Positions 17,304-26,073 of a DNA stretch of 64,000 nt are shown here, one piece after another (within the stretch, counting starts at the first letter, position 1; each line of letters opens with the position of its first letter). The stretch is from Prauserella muralis (GTDB lineage Bacteria > Actinomycetota > Actinomycetes > Mycobacteriales > Pseudonocardiaceae), in assembly GCF_003202285.1 (NCBI RefSeq), contig NZ_MASW01000001.1:372001-436000 (forward strand), read 5' to 3'. Position numbers and translations under genes: made by a program. The notes under the pieces are model-generated. The model ran no database searches. It saw only the letters and a list, made by a program, of their open reading frames with translations, and was not told the DNA's origin.

Positions 17304-18059
17304 TCAGGGCAGGACGGTGAGCTGGCCGGCGAGGCCGATCACGACCGGGATCACCCCCAGACACAGGAAGGCGGGAAGGAAACACAGGGCGAGCGGCCCG
17401 GTGATCAGCACGCCCGCGCGCTGTGCTCGAGCCTCGGCCTCGTCGGCCACCGAAGCCCGGGCGCGTTCGGCCAGTTCCCCGGCGGCACCGGCCAGCGCGC
17501 TGCCGGATCGCGCCGTGCGGCACGCAGCACGGGCGAGCTCCGCGGTCGCGGCACAACCGCGCGCGGGCTCCCAGGCCTCGGCAGGTTCCGCGCCCAGCGC
17601 GAGCAGCTCGGAGGTGGCGCGCAGCGCGGCTTCCGCTTCGGCCGGAGCGGTACCGGCCACCGCGCGCACGGCAACCGGCACGGGCAGGCCTGCTCTCAGG
17701 CACGCGGCGAGCAGGTCACCGGTGGCCGCGAGCCGCAGGGCCTGCTCGGAGCTACCCGTGCGGCCCCTTGTGGCGAGCCATCTCCGGGTGCCGAACCACG
17801 CGAGGGCACCCGCACCCACCGCCACCGGTACCGCCGCCACGGTGCCGCCCACAGCCGCGACGAACACCGTGACCGGCACCGCCACACACGCCGGCCGCCA
17901 GTGCGGTGACGCGGTCGCCGCCGCGAGCCGGGCCCGCGGCCGGGCCCGGGTGGAGGGCAGGATCGCCCGCAGCCGTGCCGCCCGCCCGGACGGGAGCGCC
18001 AGCACAGCCGCCGCGAGCAGCGCGGCCACCACGCTCGGGGCGTTCAGCGTGGTCAGCAT
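17304..18059 (-). CDS. tadC: Tad secretion inner-membrane protein TadC
   Basis: The 251-residue type II secretion F-domain protein has membrane helices near the N-terminus (about 8-22), middle (about 50-80) and C-terminus (about 220-248). The GspF/TadC cytoplasmic helical region contains TGDLLAACLRAGLPV and a later paired motif. ATG 18059 overlaps the end of tadB by 7 bp. With TadB it forms the platform on which the TadA ATPase drives pilus assembly. Counterpart of Rv3657c. Confidence 0.85.
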   Translation of the reverse strand: MLTTLNAPSVVAALLAAAVLALPSGRAARLRAILPSTRARPRARLAAATASPHWRPACVAVPVTVFVAAVGGTVAAVPVAVGAGALAWFGTRRWLATRGRTGSSEQALRLAATGDLLAACLRAGLPVPVAVRAVAGTAPAEAEAALRATSELLALGAEPAEAWEPARGCAATAELARAACRTARSGSALAGAAGELAERARASVADEAEARAQRAGVLITGPLALCFLPAFLCLGVIPVVIGLAGQLTVLP

Positions 18060-18877
18060 GCCATCACCCGCCCGGTCAGCGCGGCGCTCCAGGCGACCCC
18101 GGCGAGGACGAGCAGACAGCCCGCGACGAGCAGGACCTGACCGGCCGCAGTGGTACCCAGGACCCGCAGCGGCGCGGCGCCCATGGCCTCGCCGAGCGCG
18201 ACGCCGCCCAGCGGCAGCAGCGCGAGAATGCCCGCGCTCGCCCGGGGGCCCGCCATCCGCGCGTCGATCTGTTTCGCCAGACGCACGGTGGCGTCCACAT
18301 CGCGGCGCACCGCGTCGAGCACACCGGCCAGCGGGAGGCCGTGCTCGCGCGCGAGCGCCCACCCGGCGACCAGCCGGGCGACCACATCCCGGTTGACGGC
18401 GGGCTCCCGCGCGGCGGCCGTTTCGGCGAGCGCGGCGTCGAGGTCGCCTCCGAGGCGGGCGGACGCCGCGACGGCTCGCAGCACCCCGGCCGCGCCGGGG
18501 TCGGCGTCGCCTGCGGCGGCGTCCGCGGCGGCGGACGGGTGCGCGCCCGTACGGAGCTCGGCCGCCATCGCCCGCACCGCCTCGGCCAGCCCCTCGGCCG
18601 CCGCGAGCCGCGCGCGGGTCGCGCACCGTTCGCGCCGGTACCAGCCCGCCGCACAGGCCAGCACGGTCAGTGCGAGCGCGACAGCCGGACCGGCCAGCAC
18701 GGCGGTCGCCAGCGCCGCCGCGGCCGCCAGGAGCATGCCCACGTGCCGCCTGCCCAGGCGCACCGTCCAGCAGGCACCGCGGAGGCGGCCGGTGACCGTC
18801 GCCAGCCGGGCCGCCGACGCGGCGGGCGGCCAGCACAGCAGCGCCAGCCCGCCACACGCGAGCGCGGTGGTCAGCAC
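18053..18877 (-). CDS. tadB: Tad secretion inner-membrane protein TadB
   Basis: The 274-residue type II secretion F-domain protein has N-terminal hydrophobic segments and the conserved cytoplasmic helices (EGLAEAVRAMAAELRTGAHP, with a later LAREHGLPLAGVL). C-terminal membrane helices follow. The GTG start at 18877 overlaps the end of tadA by 7 bp, so translation is probably coupled. It partners TadC as the platform of the Flp pilus machine. Counterpart of Rv3658c. Confidence 0.87.
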   Translation of the reverse strand: MLTTALACGGLALLCWPPAASAARLATVTGRLRGACWTVRLGRRHVGMLLAAAAALATAVLAGPAVALALTVLACAAGWYRRERCATRARLAAAEGLAEAVRAMAAELRTGAHPSAAADAAAGDADPGAAGVLRAVAASARLGGDLDAALAETAAAREPAVNRDVVARLVAGWALAREHGLPLAGVLDAVRRDVDATVRLAKQIDARMAGPRASAGILALLPLGGVALGEAMGAAPLRVLGTTAAGQVLLVAGCLLVLAGVAWSAALTGRVMAC

Positions 18878-20070
18878 GGCAGCCCACCCCCGGCCGCTTC
18901 CAGCAGCCGGGCGAGCAGGTCCCTGCCTTCGGCCCAGCCGTCCGGGCGCCAGGCGGGCAGCACGCGCACCGTGTCACCCGCCCGCTCGACCACGCCGATC
19001 TCCGCGAGCACGCGGCGACCGTCGGCATGGCGGCGCATGTGCAGCACCACGTGCACCGCGGCCGCCAGCTGGCTGTGCAGCGCCGCCCTGCCCAGCCCGC
19101 CGAGGGCCGCGAGCGCTTCGAGCCGCGCCGGAACCTCGCTGGGTGAGTTGGCGTGCAGCGTGCCCGAGCCGCCGTCGTGGCCGGTGTTGAGCGCGGTCAG
19201 CAGCTCGCAGACCTCCTGACCGCGCACCTCGCCCACCACCAGGCGGTCGGGCCGCATCCGCAGCGCCTCCCGCACCAGCTCCCGCAGCGTCACCTCGCCC
19301 GCGCCCTCCACGTTGGGCGGCCGGGCCACGAGACGCACGAACTGGGGATGCGCGGGCTGCAGCTCGCCGGCGTCCTCGACGCAGACGATGCGCTCGGCAG
19401 GCGGGACCGCACCGAGCAGTGCCGCGAGCAGGGTGCTCTTGCCGGAGCCGGTCGCGCCGCTGACCAGGAACGCCAGCCGGGCGGTGACGATCTCGCCGAG
19501 CAGCGCCAGCCCGTGGTCGTCGACGGTGCCGAGCCTGCGCAGGGCACCCAGGCCGTGGGCCGCGGGGCGCAGCACCCGCAGCGAAAGGCAGGTGCCGTTC
19601 GCCGCGATCGGCGGCAGCACCGCGTGCAGTCGCACCCTGCCGTGCGGGCCGGCGCCGGGCAGCCATCCGTCCACGTAGGGCTGCGCGTCGTCGAGCCTGC
19701 GGCCTGCCGCGAGCGCGAGCCGCTGCGCCAGCCGTCGCACGGCCTCCTCGTCGGGAAACCGGATGCCGGTGCGGGCCAGCCCCGCCCCGCCGTCGACCCA
19801 GACCTCGTCGGGCGCGGTGACGAGCACGTCCGACACCGCCGGGTCGGCGAGCAGCGGCTCCAACGGTCCCGCGCCGACGAACTCGTGCCGCAACAGCCGC
19901 AACGCGTCGAGCAGGTCCAGATGGCCGGTGACTCCGCCGGTTTCGGCGCGCAGCGCGTCGGCCACGGTGCGCGGATCGGTGCCGGAGCCGGCACCCGCGA
20001 GCCGCCTGCGGACCCTGGCGACGAGCTCACCGTCGTGCCGATTCTGTCCCGACTGGACAGTGGACGTCAT
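18871..20070 (-). CDS. tadA: Tad pilus assembly / secretion ATPase TadA
   Basis: The 399-residue VirB11/PilT-type ATPase energises Flp pilus assembly. Visible motifs are Walker A GATGSGKST (205-213), an Asp box VCVEDAGELQ (about 230-240) and Walker B LVVGEVRGQEV. The His box region TLHANSP follows. An N-terminal domain (LRHEFVGAGPLEPLLADPAVSD) is typical of TadA/CpaF. The ATG at 20070 follows a GAGGGGG ribosome-binding site. It overlaps tadB by 7 bp and lies 21 bp after ssd. Confidence 0.93.
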   Translation of the reverse strand: MTSTVQSGQNRHDGELVARVRRRLAGAGSGTDPRTVADALRAETGGVTGHLDLLDALRLLRHEFVGAGPLEPLLADPAVSDVLVTAPDEVWVDGGAGLARTGIRFPDEEAVRRLAQRLALAAGRRLDDAQPYVDGWLPGAGPHGRVRLHAVLPPIAANGTCLSLRVLRPAAHGLGALRRLGTVDDHGLALLGEIVTARLAFLVSGATGSGKSTLLAALLGAVPPAERIVCVEDAGELQPAHPQFVRLVARPPNVEGAGEVTLRELVREALRMRPDRLVVGEVRGQEVCELLTALNTGHDGGSGTLHANSPSEVPARLEALAALGGLGRAALHSQLAAAVHVVLHMRRHADGRRVLAEIGVVERAGDTVRVLPAWRPDGWAEGRDLLARLLEAAGGGLPC

Positions 20071-20091
20071 CGTGTTCCCCCCTCGGCTTTT

Positions 20092-21171
20092 CTACTGTGG
20101 ATGGTCGGGAGCCGGCAGTGCACCGAGGACGGCCCGCGAGGCCGTCGCGAGCCCGCCACCGGGGCGCGGGTCGAACACGCCGCGCTCCAACGCCCTGCCG
20201 AGCCCTCGGTCGCGGCGCAGCCAGCCCAGCGAAGGGACACCGACCGCGTCGGCGACGTCGTCGGAGGTGAGCCCGTCCGGCGCGGGGCCCCTGGCCAGTG
20301 CCCTGACCTTGCCGGCGTGGTCGCCTAGATCGGCGAGCACGCGGGCGGCGGCGACACACGCCCGCACCTCGGCCGGAACCACGAGCACGACGAGACCGGC
20401 CCGCTCCAGCACCGCGTCGGTGCCCGGACCACGGCGGCGCGGCAGGTCGCAGACGACGAGCCGGCCCGCGCGCCGTCCCGCGTCGACGACCGCGGCCACG
20501 GCCGCGTCGTCCGGGCCAGGGCCTTCCCGCCCGCAGGACAGCACCGCCAGCGCGCCCTCGCCGTGCCTTGTGCCCGGGAGCGCGTCGTCGAGCGCGGACA
20601 TCGACACACGTCCGGACCCGATGCGCAGACCCGGCCAGCGAAGCCCTTCGCTCAGCTCCGCGCCGAGCACGAGATCGATGCCGCCGCCGAGCGGATCGCA
20701 GTCCACGAGCAGGCAACGGCCACCCGCTCTCGCGGCGGTGACGGCGATGCCCGCCGCGAGCACGGACGCCCCCGCGCCACCACGGCCGCCCAGCACGGCG
20801 AGCACGTGCCCACCGCCGGGTTCGGGCGCCTCCACCATGTCGGCCAGCGCCGCCAGCAACGCGTCCTCGTCATCGGGCAGCGCCACGATGGCATCGGCGC
20901 CGACCGTGACCGCGTGCTTCCACGACTCGGCCGCCGGCGGGCCCTTGCGGACGAGCAGAACTCCGGTGCGGCGCGGCAGATCGGCTGTGGCCGCGCTCGC
21001 GGCCGACTCGTCGTCGGTGAGCACGAGCGGCGCGCGGGCCCACCGGCCGCGCGCGGCGCCGAGATCGCTCACGCACTCGGGCTCGCAGCCCACGGCCGCG
21101 GCGAGGCGCAGTATCTCGTCGAGAACGGTGCCGTCGGCGACGGCGACGAGCGGGCGTTGATCGGTCTGCAC
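20092..21171 (-). CDS. ssd: Ssd/CpaE-type septum-site-determining ParA-like protein
   Basis: The 359-residue protein has an N-terminal receiver-like pseudo-domain (about 1-110) and a C-terminal MinD/ParA-like domain. The Walker A is deviant, reading GGRGGAGAS, lacking the lysines of GKGGxGKT. LLVDCDPLGGGID preserves the switch region. In mycobacteria Rv3660c (Ssd) affects septation, and CpaE relatives position Tad pili. GTG 21171 was chosen. It is the first gene of the Tad operon, consistent with a role in placing the machine. The lost lysine suggests it may not hydrolyse ATP. Confidence 0.88.
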   Translation of the reverse strand: MQTDQRPLVAVADGTVLDEILRLAAAVGCEPECVSDLGAARGRWARAPLVLTDDESAASAATADLPRRTGVLLVRKGPPAAESWKHAVTVGADAIVALPDDEDALLAALADMVEAPEPGGGHVLAVLGGRGGAGASVLAAGIAVTAARAGGRCLLVDCDPLGGGIDLVLGAELSEGLRWPGLRIGSGRVSMSALDDALPGTRHGEGALAVLSCGREGPGPDDAAVAAVVDAGRRAGRLVVCDLPRRRGPGTDAVLERAGLVVLVVPAEVRACVAAARVLADLGDHAGKVRALARGPAPDGLTSDDVADAVGVPSLGWLRRDRGLGRALERGVFDPRPGGGLATASRAVLGALPAPDHPQ

Positions 21172-21308
21172 GGCTACCCCCGGAAAACGAGAACGTCGCT
21201 GGCGAATCGGTCTCCACCGTCGCGCCACGCGGGCAGGCCGGACAACGCCGGATCCGTGGCCCTGTGGACAACCGGGGGCCTGTGGACAGATCTGTGGGCG
21301 GACGTGGA

Positions 21309-21396
21309 GCGGCCCCCGCCAGGGGGGAGGAGCGGGGGCCGCCGAAGGTTCAGCTCCGGGGGGTCGAGCTGAACCGCTCCGGTTTTCCACCGGATC
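21309..21396 (-). ncRNA. 6C RNA (B11-type small RNA)
   Basis: On the minus strand two stem-loops each expose six consecutive cytosines. Hairpin 1 is 21375-21347 (10-bp stem, loop GACCCCCCG). Hairpin 2 is 21343-21309 (11-bp stem, loop TCCTCCCCCCTG) and can act as terminator. A -10 TACAGT (21407-21402) predicts a start near 21396. This is the defining architecture of the 6C RNA family. In M. tuberculosis the 6C RNA B11 occupies the same place between ssd and the HAD gene. B11-type RNAs are thought to act by base-pairing of the C-rich loops. Confidence 0.87.
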
Positions 21397-21573
21397 CCTC
21401 AACTGTAGCTCGCCCAAGGAGCGGAAAACGCTGGCGAGCACGGCGATTCGGTAACGGCACGGGCAGCCGGAACCCCCTAGGTGATGGGGTTTTTCCGGCG
21501 GCCACTCCTCGCCGCCGCTCGCCAACGGCGCGCGTCCGCAAAGCCCGGCGGTGTGATCACTTATCGTGGAGCC

Positions 21574-22398
21574 GTGGCCGAACTCAGCAGCGCACCGAGC
21601 GCGCGCGACGCACCCGCGGTGGCGGCGTTCTTCGATCTCGACAAGACGATCATCGCGTCGTCGAGCGCGCTCGCGTTCAGCAAGCCGTTTCTCCGGCAGG
21701 GACTGATCAACCGGCGGGCGGCGTTGAAAAGCGCCTACGCCCAGCTGGTGTTCTCCCTGTCCGGTGCCGACGCGACGCGCACGGAACGGCTGCGCGCCGA
21801 GATCTCGGCGATGTGCGCGGGCTGGGACGTCGAGCAGGTGAAGGCCGTGGTCAGCGAGACGCTGCACGACGTCGTCGCACCCCTGGTGTATGCGGAAGCC
21901 GCGGATCTGATCGCGGAGCACAAGGAGCAGGGTCACGACGTCATCGTGTTGTCGGCGACCGGCGAAGAGGTCGTCACGCCGATCGCGCAGATGCTGGGCG
22001 CCACGCGCAGCATGGGCACCCGCATGCAGGTCGTCGACGGCAAGTACTCGGGGGAGCTCGACTTCTACTGCTACGGCGAGTACAAGGCGGTCGCCGCCGA
22101 ACGGTTCGCCGCCGAGTACGGCTACGACCTCGCCGCCTGTCACGCCTACACCGACTCGAGCACCGACGCGCCGCTGCTGGAGGTGGTCGGCAACCCGCAC
22201 GTGGTCAACCCCGACCGGGCCCTGCGCAAGCTCGCCGCCGAGCGCGGCTGGCCGGTGCACACCTTCGCGAACCCCGTCTCACTGCGCGCCCGCATCCCGT
22301 CGTCGTCGGCCGCGGTGATGGCCGTCGGTCTCGGCGTCGGCGCCGTCGCGGGGGCCACCCTCTACGGGCTGTCGCGGCGCCGCCGCAAAGACGCGTAG
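21574..22398 (+). CDS. HAD-superfamily phosphatase, SerB/CicA-like (Rv3661 type)
   Basis: The 274-residue protein is a HAD-IB hydrolase. Motif I is FFDLDKTII (residues about 20-28), motif II lies in VLSATGEE, and motif IV acids are in HAYTDSSTD. A basic C-terminal tail follows one hydrophobic helix (about 247-265), suggesting membrane association. Such proteins are phosphomonoesterases, possibly acting on phospholipid or serine phosphates. GTG 21574 lies 6 bp after a -10 TATCGT (21562-21567), pointing to a leaderless transcript. It is flanked by 6C and Ms1-like RNAs as in mycobacteria. Confidence 0.85.
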   Translation: MAELSSAPSARDAPAVAAFFDLDKTIIASSSALAFSKPFLRQGLINRRAALKSAYAQLVFSLSGADATRTERLRAEISAMCAGWDVEQVKAVVSETLHDVVAPLVYAEAADLIAEHKEQGHDVIVLSATGEEVVTPIAQMLGATRSMGTRMQVVDGKYSGELDFYCYGEYKAVAAERFAAEYGYDLAACHAYTDSSTDAPLLEVVGNPHVVNPDRALRKLAAERGWPVHTFANPVSLRARIPSSSAAVMAVGLGVGAVAGATLYGLSRRRRKDA

Positions 22399-22507
22399 CC
22401 GGCACCCACATGCCTCACCCTGGCCCCCGGGCGGGCGGCGCGGTCACGAAGGGCGCACCGCCGGGTCACTGGATCGAGCCTCTGTACCGGTGCACCCTTT
22501 CGCACCC

Positions 22508-22536
22508 TTGAAGTGACGCCCGTCACTGGGTAGAAA
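22508..22536 (+). promoter_or_regulatory. Promoter of the Ms1-like RNA
   Basis: A -35 TTGAAG (22508-22513) and a -10 TAGAAA (22531-22536) are separated by 17 bp, a good housekeeping-sigma promoter. The predicted start is near 22543, exactly where the RNA's closing stem begins. Confidence 0.7.
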
Positions 22537-22542
22537 AGAGGT

Positions 22543-22787
22543 GCGGACGTCTTGTCGGCCAGGGGCCAGGCAGCAGAGAAGCCTGGTCCACCCCGGGAAG
22601 ATCTCCGTGCGCGGGCTGCGGGTACCCACGCTGGGCACGCCGCGGGAGGCTTGTCGTTGAGGGACTGCGCCACGGGACGCCGGACGCCGAGTCCCCGTAA
22701 ATACGACACGAGTTGCAGCTTGGTCGCCCGAGCAGTCCGCGCGAGCAGGCGGCGCCCGCTGACGGTCACGTCGGCGGGCGCCGCCAG
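22543..22787 (+). ncRNA. Candidate Ms1 (MTS2823)-like, 6S-like structured RNA
   Basis: There is no coding gene between the HAD phosphatase and nagZ. Instead the 5' and 3' ends of a 200-base segment pair: GCGGAC 22543-22548 with GTCCGC 22735-22740, CTTG 22551-22554 with CGAG 22729-22732, and 22556-22563 with 22719-22726. Inner hairpins are CCAGGC/GCCTGG (22566-22586) and GTCGT...GGGACT/AGTCCC...ACGAC (22653-22707). A 17-bp stem-loop (22748-22785) follows as likely terminator. Mycobacterial Ms1 (MTS2823), which binds core RNA polymerase, lies downstream of the same HAD gene. The family assignment is inferred from position and structure. Confidence 0.72.
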
Positions 22788-22944
22788 CGTATGCGCAGCC
22801 CGGCTCACTCCGAGCCCCCGGCGCAGGCTCGTCCGACACCCTCCTTTCGGCCGTTGACCAGGGGTGCGTTCGTCAGTAGCTTTCCGATGCCGCCGCGTTC
22901 TCGTGGATAACCCACAGCGCGCGCTGACAACCGGGGAGGCTGCC

Positions 22945-24795
22945 GTGACCACCGTTGGCCGCACACGCGGAAGAATCCGTGCCACGATGCTCGCCGGGCT
23001 CCTGGCAGCCACCGCTCCCGCGGTACCCTCAGCAGCCGCCGCGGCGGAGGGCGCGGAGAATGCCGGTGTGGCCACGACCGAGGCCGGCATCGAGGACAGA
23101 GCGAGCGCCTGGGCGCGGCGGACGCTGCGCGGCATGAGCCTCGAGGAGAAGGTGGGCCAGCTCTTCGTCGCCGACGTGTGGGGCAAGGCGGCGCACGAGG
23201 CGCACCCCGGCAACCAGGCCAAGTACGGCGTCGGAACTCCCGCCGAGGTGGTCTCGCGCTACCACGTCGGCGGCGTCATCTACTTCAACCACTCCGGCAC
23301 CGACAACATCGACGACCCGGCGCAGCTCGCGCGGTTGTCCAACGGCCTGCAACGCGCCGCGCTGCGCGCGGAGCCGCGGGTGCCGCTGCTCATCTCGGTC
23401 GACCAGGAGGGCGGCCGCGTCACGCGGATCGCCGGTGAGGCCACCGAGTTTCCCAGCGCGATGGCGCTCGGCGCGGGCCGCAGCGCCGCCGACGCCGCGG
23501 CCACGGCGGCGATCGGCGGTGCCGAGCTGCGCGCGATGGGCATCGCCCAGGACTTCGCACCGGTGGCCGACGTGAACTCCAACCCGCTCAACCCGGTCAT
23601 CGGCTCGCGGTCGTTCTCGTCCGATCCCGCGCTGGCGAGCGAGTTCGTCTCCGCGCAGGTCCGGGGCTACGAGGACTCCGGGCGCAACACCGAGACCGTC
23701 TCGGCCTCGGCCAAGCACTTCCCCGGCCACGGCGACGCGGCGACCGACAGCCACACCGGCCTGCCCGTGATCGACAGGACCGAGCAGGAGTGGCGCCAGA
23801 CCGACCTGCCACCGTTCCGGGCCGCCGTCGAGGTCGGCGTCGACTCGATCATGACCGCGCACATCACGGTGCCGAGCCTCGACCCCTCCGGGAACCCCGC
23901 CACGCTGTCCCGGCCGATCATCACCGGCCTGCTGCGGGAGGAACTGGGCTACGACGGCGTGGTGGTCACCGACTCCCTGCAGATGCAGGGCGTGCGGGAG
24001 CTGCACCCGGACGCCGAGATCCCGGTGCTCGCGCTCGAGGCGGGCGTCGACCAGATGCTGATGCCGCCCGACCTCGACATCGCCATCCAGGGTGTGCTCG
24101 ACGCGGTGCGCGGCGGGCGGCTCACCGAGCAGCGCATCGACGCCAGCGTCGAGCGCATCCTCGAGCTGAAGTACACGCGCGGTGTCGTCGCGAAGCCGCT
24201 GGTGAACGAGCGCGCAGTCGGCCGCACCGTGGGCACGCCGCGGAATCTGTCCCGCGTGCAGGAGATCGCCGACCGCACCACCACGGTGTTGCGCAACGAC
24301 GCGGGCCTGCTTCCGCTGACCGGCCGACGCGACCTGCTGGTCACCGGCTGGAGCCGCCCGGACTATCCCGGCTACCCGGCGGCGCCCGTGGCCGCCCTCG
24401 CGGCCGCGCTGCCGTCGGCGAGGGCGCTGCCGACCGGCACCAACCCGGACGCGGCCGCCATCGACGAGGCCGTGCGCGCCGCCGGCGACGCCGGCACGGT
24501 GGTGGTGCTCACCAACAACCTGCGCGGCAGCCAGGGACAGATCGATCTGGTGAACGCTCTGCTGGCGACGGGCAAGCCCGTCGTGGCAGTCTCGGTCCAG
24601 GAACCGTACGACCCCGGCTACGCGGACGTGCCGACCTGGGTCGCCACCTACGACTGGCGGAGCGTGACCATGACCTCGCTGGCGAGGGTGCTGCTCGGCG
24701 AGATCCCCCCACGGGGAGCGCTGCCGGTGAACGTCCCCGCGGGCGACGACGCCGGGACCGTGCTCTACCCGTTCGGCCACGGACTCACCTGGTAG
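22945..24795 (+). CDS. nagZ: Exported beta-N-acetylhexosaminidase, GH3 (NagZ)
   Basis: The 616-residue protein releases N-acetylglucosamine from muropeptides. A signal peptide (residues 1-36) is followed by a GH3 TIM barrel with the NagZ signature KHFPGHGDAATDSH (general acid/base His-Asp loop) and the nucleophile aspartate in VVTDSLQM. A C-terminal GH3 second domain (about 420-616) is present, as in Gram-positive exported NagZ. GTG 22945 follows GGGGAGG. It is the first gene of a tight run (6 and 8 bp gaps) with the DUF1343 and serine hydrolase genes, indicating one operon for external muropeptide breakdown. Confidence 0.93.
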   Translation: MTTVGRTRGRIRATMLAGLLAATAPAVPSAAAAAEGAENAGVATTEAGIEDRASAWARRTLRGMSLEEKVGQLFVADVWGKAAHEAHPGNQAKYGVGTPAEVVSRYHVGGVIYFNHSGTDNIDDPAQLARLSNGLQRAALRAEPRVPLLISVDQEGGRVTRIAGEATEFPSAMALGAGRSAADAAATAAIGGAELRAMGIAQDFAPVADVNSNPLNPVIGSRSFSSDPALASEFVSAQVRGYEDSGRNTETVSASAKHFPGHGDAATDSHTGLPVIDRTEQEWRQTDLPPFRAAVEVGVDSIMTAHITVPSLDPSGNPATLSRPIITGLLREELGYDGVVVTDSLQMQGVRELHPDAEIPVLALEAGVDQMLMPPDLDIAIQGVLDAVRGGRLTEQRIDASVERILELKYTRGVVAKPLVNERAVGRTVGTPRNLSRVQEIADRTTTVLRNDAGLLPLTGRRDLLVTGWSRPDYPGYPAAPVAALAAALPSARALPTGTNPDAAAIDEAVRAAGDAGTVVVLTNNLRGSQGQIDLVNALLATGKPVVAVSVQEPYDPGYADVPTWVATYDWRSVTMTSLARVLLGEIPPRGALPVNVPAGDDAGTVLYPFGHGLTW

Positions 24796-24800
24796 CCACG

Positions 24801-26066
24801 ATGACGGTCAACCGCCGCCTCTTCCTCGCCGCGAGCGCGCTGGCGAGCCCGGTGCTCACCACCGGCTCGCGGTTCGCCGCCGCCGAACCGGCCCCCACGG
24901 GCGAGCAGGGCCCTGTGGTCACCGGCGCCGACCGGCTCGCCGCCGAGGGCTGGCGCCGCCTCGCGGGGCGGAAGGTGGGCGTGCTGTCGAACCCCACCGG
25001 AGTGCTCGCCGACGGTGACCATGTCGTCGACTCGCTCGTCGCGGCCGGGGTGCGGCCGGTGGCGGCGTTCGGACCCGAGCACGGTTTCCGCGGCAGCGCC
25101 CAGGCGGGCGGCTCCGAGGGCGACTACGCCGACCCGCGCACCGGCATACCGGTCTACGACGCCTACGGCGCGAACGCCGAGACGCTGGCGGGCATGTTCA
25201 CCAAGGCGGGCGTGGACACGGTGGTGTTCGACATCGCCGACGTCGGCGCGCGGTTCTACACCTACATCTGGTCGATGTACACCGCGATGGTGGCCGCCGC
25301 TCGCACCGGCGCCGCGTTCGTGGTGCTCGACCGTCCGAATCCCGTCGGCGGCACCGCCTGCGGGCCCATGCTCGACCCGGCGTTCAGCTCCGGTGTCGGC
25401 CTCAAACCGATCGTGCAACAGCACGGCATGACCGTCGGCGAGCTGGCCCGGTTCTTCGCCGCCGAGTTCCTGCCCGCCGAGGGCGTGCGGCCGGCCGAAC
25501 TGGAGGTCGTGCAGACGCGCGGCTGGCGGCGCAGCCAGCTGTTCGTCGAGACCGGGCTGGCATGGACACCGCCGAGCCCCAACATGCCCACCCCCGACAC
25601 GGCACTCGTCTATCCGGGCACCTGTCTGTTCGAGGGCACGCTGTTCTCCGAGGCCAGGGGCACCACCCGCCCGTTCGAGATCATCGGCGCGCCGGGAGTC
25701 GACTGGCGCTGGCGCGAGAAGCTGGGCGAGCAGGACCTGCCCGGGGTGCGGTTCCGCGAGGCGTACTTCGTGCCGACGTTCGGCAAGTTCACGGGCCAGA
25801 CGTGCGGCGGCGTGCAGATCGTCGTCACGCAGCCGCGGGCGTTCGACGCCATCCGCACGGCCGTGGCGATGATCGTGACGGCACGGCGCCTGCATCCCGC
25901 GATCTTCGGCTGGCGCGAGGATCGCTTCGTCGACAAGCTCTTCGGTTCCGCGAGGCTGCGCACGATGGTCGACCGCGGCGCGGGCACCGACGAGATCGTC
26001 GGCTCCTGGCGGCAGGAGCTGGCCGAGTTCACGGGGCGGCGCGAGCCGTACCTGAGCTACCGGTGA
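24801..26066 (+). CDS. namZ: DUF1343 exo-beta-N-acetylmuramidase, NamZ-like
   Basis: The 421-residue protein belongs to the YbbC/NamZ family, which removes N-acetylmuramic acid from the non-reducing ends of glycan chains. NRRLFL near the N-terminus followed by a hydrophobic stretch resembles a Tat signal. Conserved segments include GVLSNPTGV, FGPEHGFRG with the probable catalytic Glu, FDIADVGARFYTY, LDRPNP and YPGTCLFEGT. It starts 5 bp after nagZ. In Bacillus the same pairing ybbD(nagZ)-ybbC(namZ) processes walls outside the cell. Confidence 0.9.
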   Translation: MTVNRRLFLAASALASPVLTTGSRFAAAEPAPTGEQGPVVTGADRLAAEGWRRLAGRKVGVLSNPTGVLADGDHVVDSLVAAGVRPVAAFGPEHGFRGSAQAGGSEGDYADPRTGIPVYDAYGANAETLAGMFTKAGVDTVVFDIADVGARFYTYIWSMYTAMVAAARTGAAFVVLDRPNPVGGTACGPMLDPAFSSGVGLKPIVQQHGMTVGELARFFAAEFLPAEGVRPAELEVVQTRGWRRSQLFVETGLAWTPPSPNMPTPDTALVYPGTCLFEGTLFSEARGTTRPFEIIGAPGVDWRWREKLGEQDLPGVRFREAYFVPTFGKFTGQTCGGVQIVVTQPRAFDAIRTAVAMIVTARRLHPAIFGWREDRFVDKLFGSARLRTMVDRGAGTDEIVGSWRQELAEFTGRREPYLSYR

Positions 26067-26073
26067 GGCCGGC

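Noticed and set aside
22362-23222. Minus-strand frame across the Ms1-like region and the nagZ start
   Set aside because: Composition is shadow-like and it would run through the strong promoter, RNA helices and terminator on the other strand.
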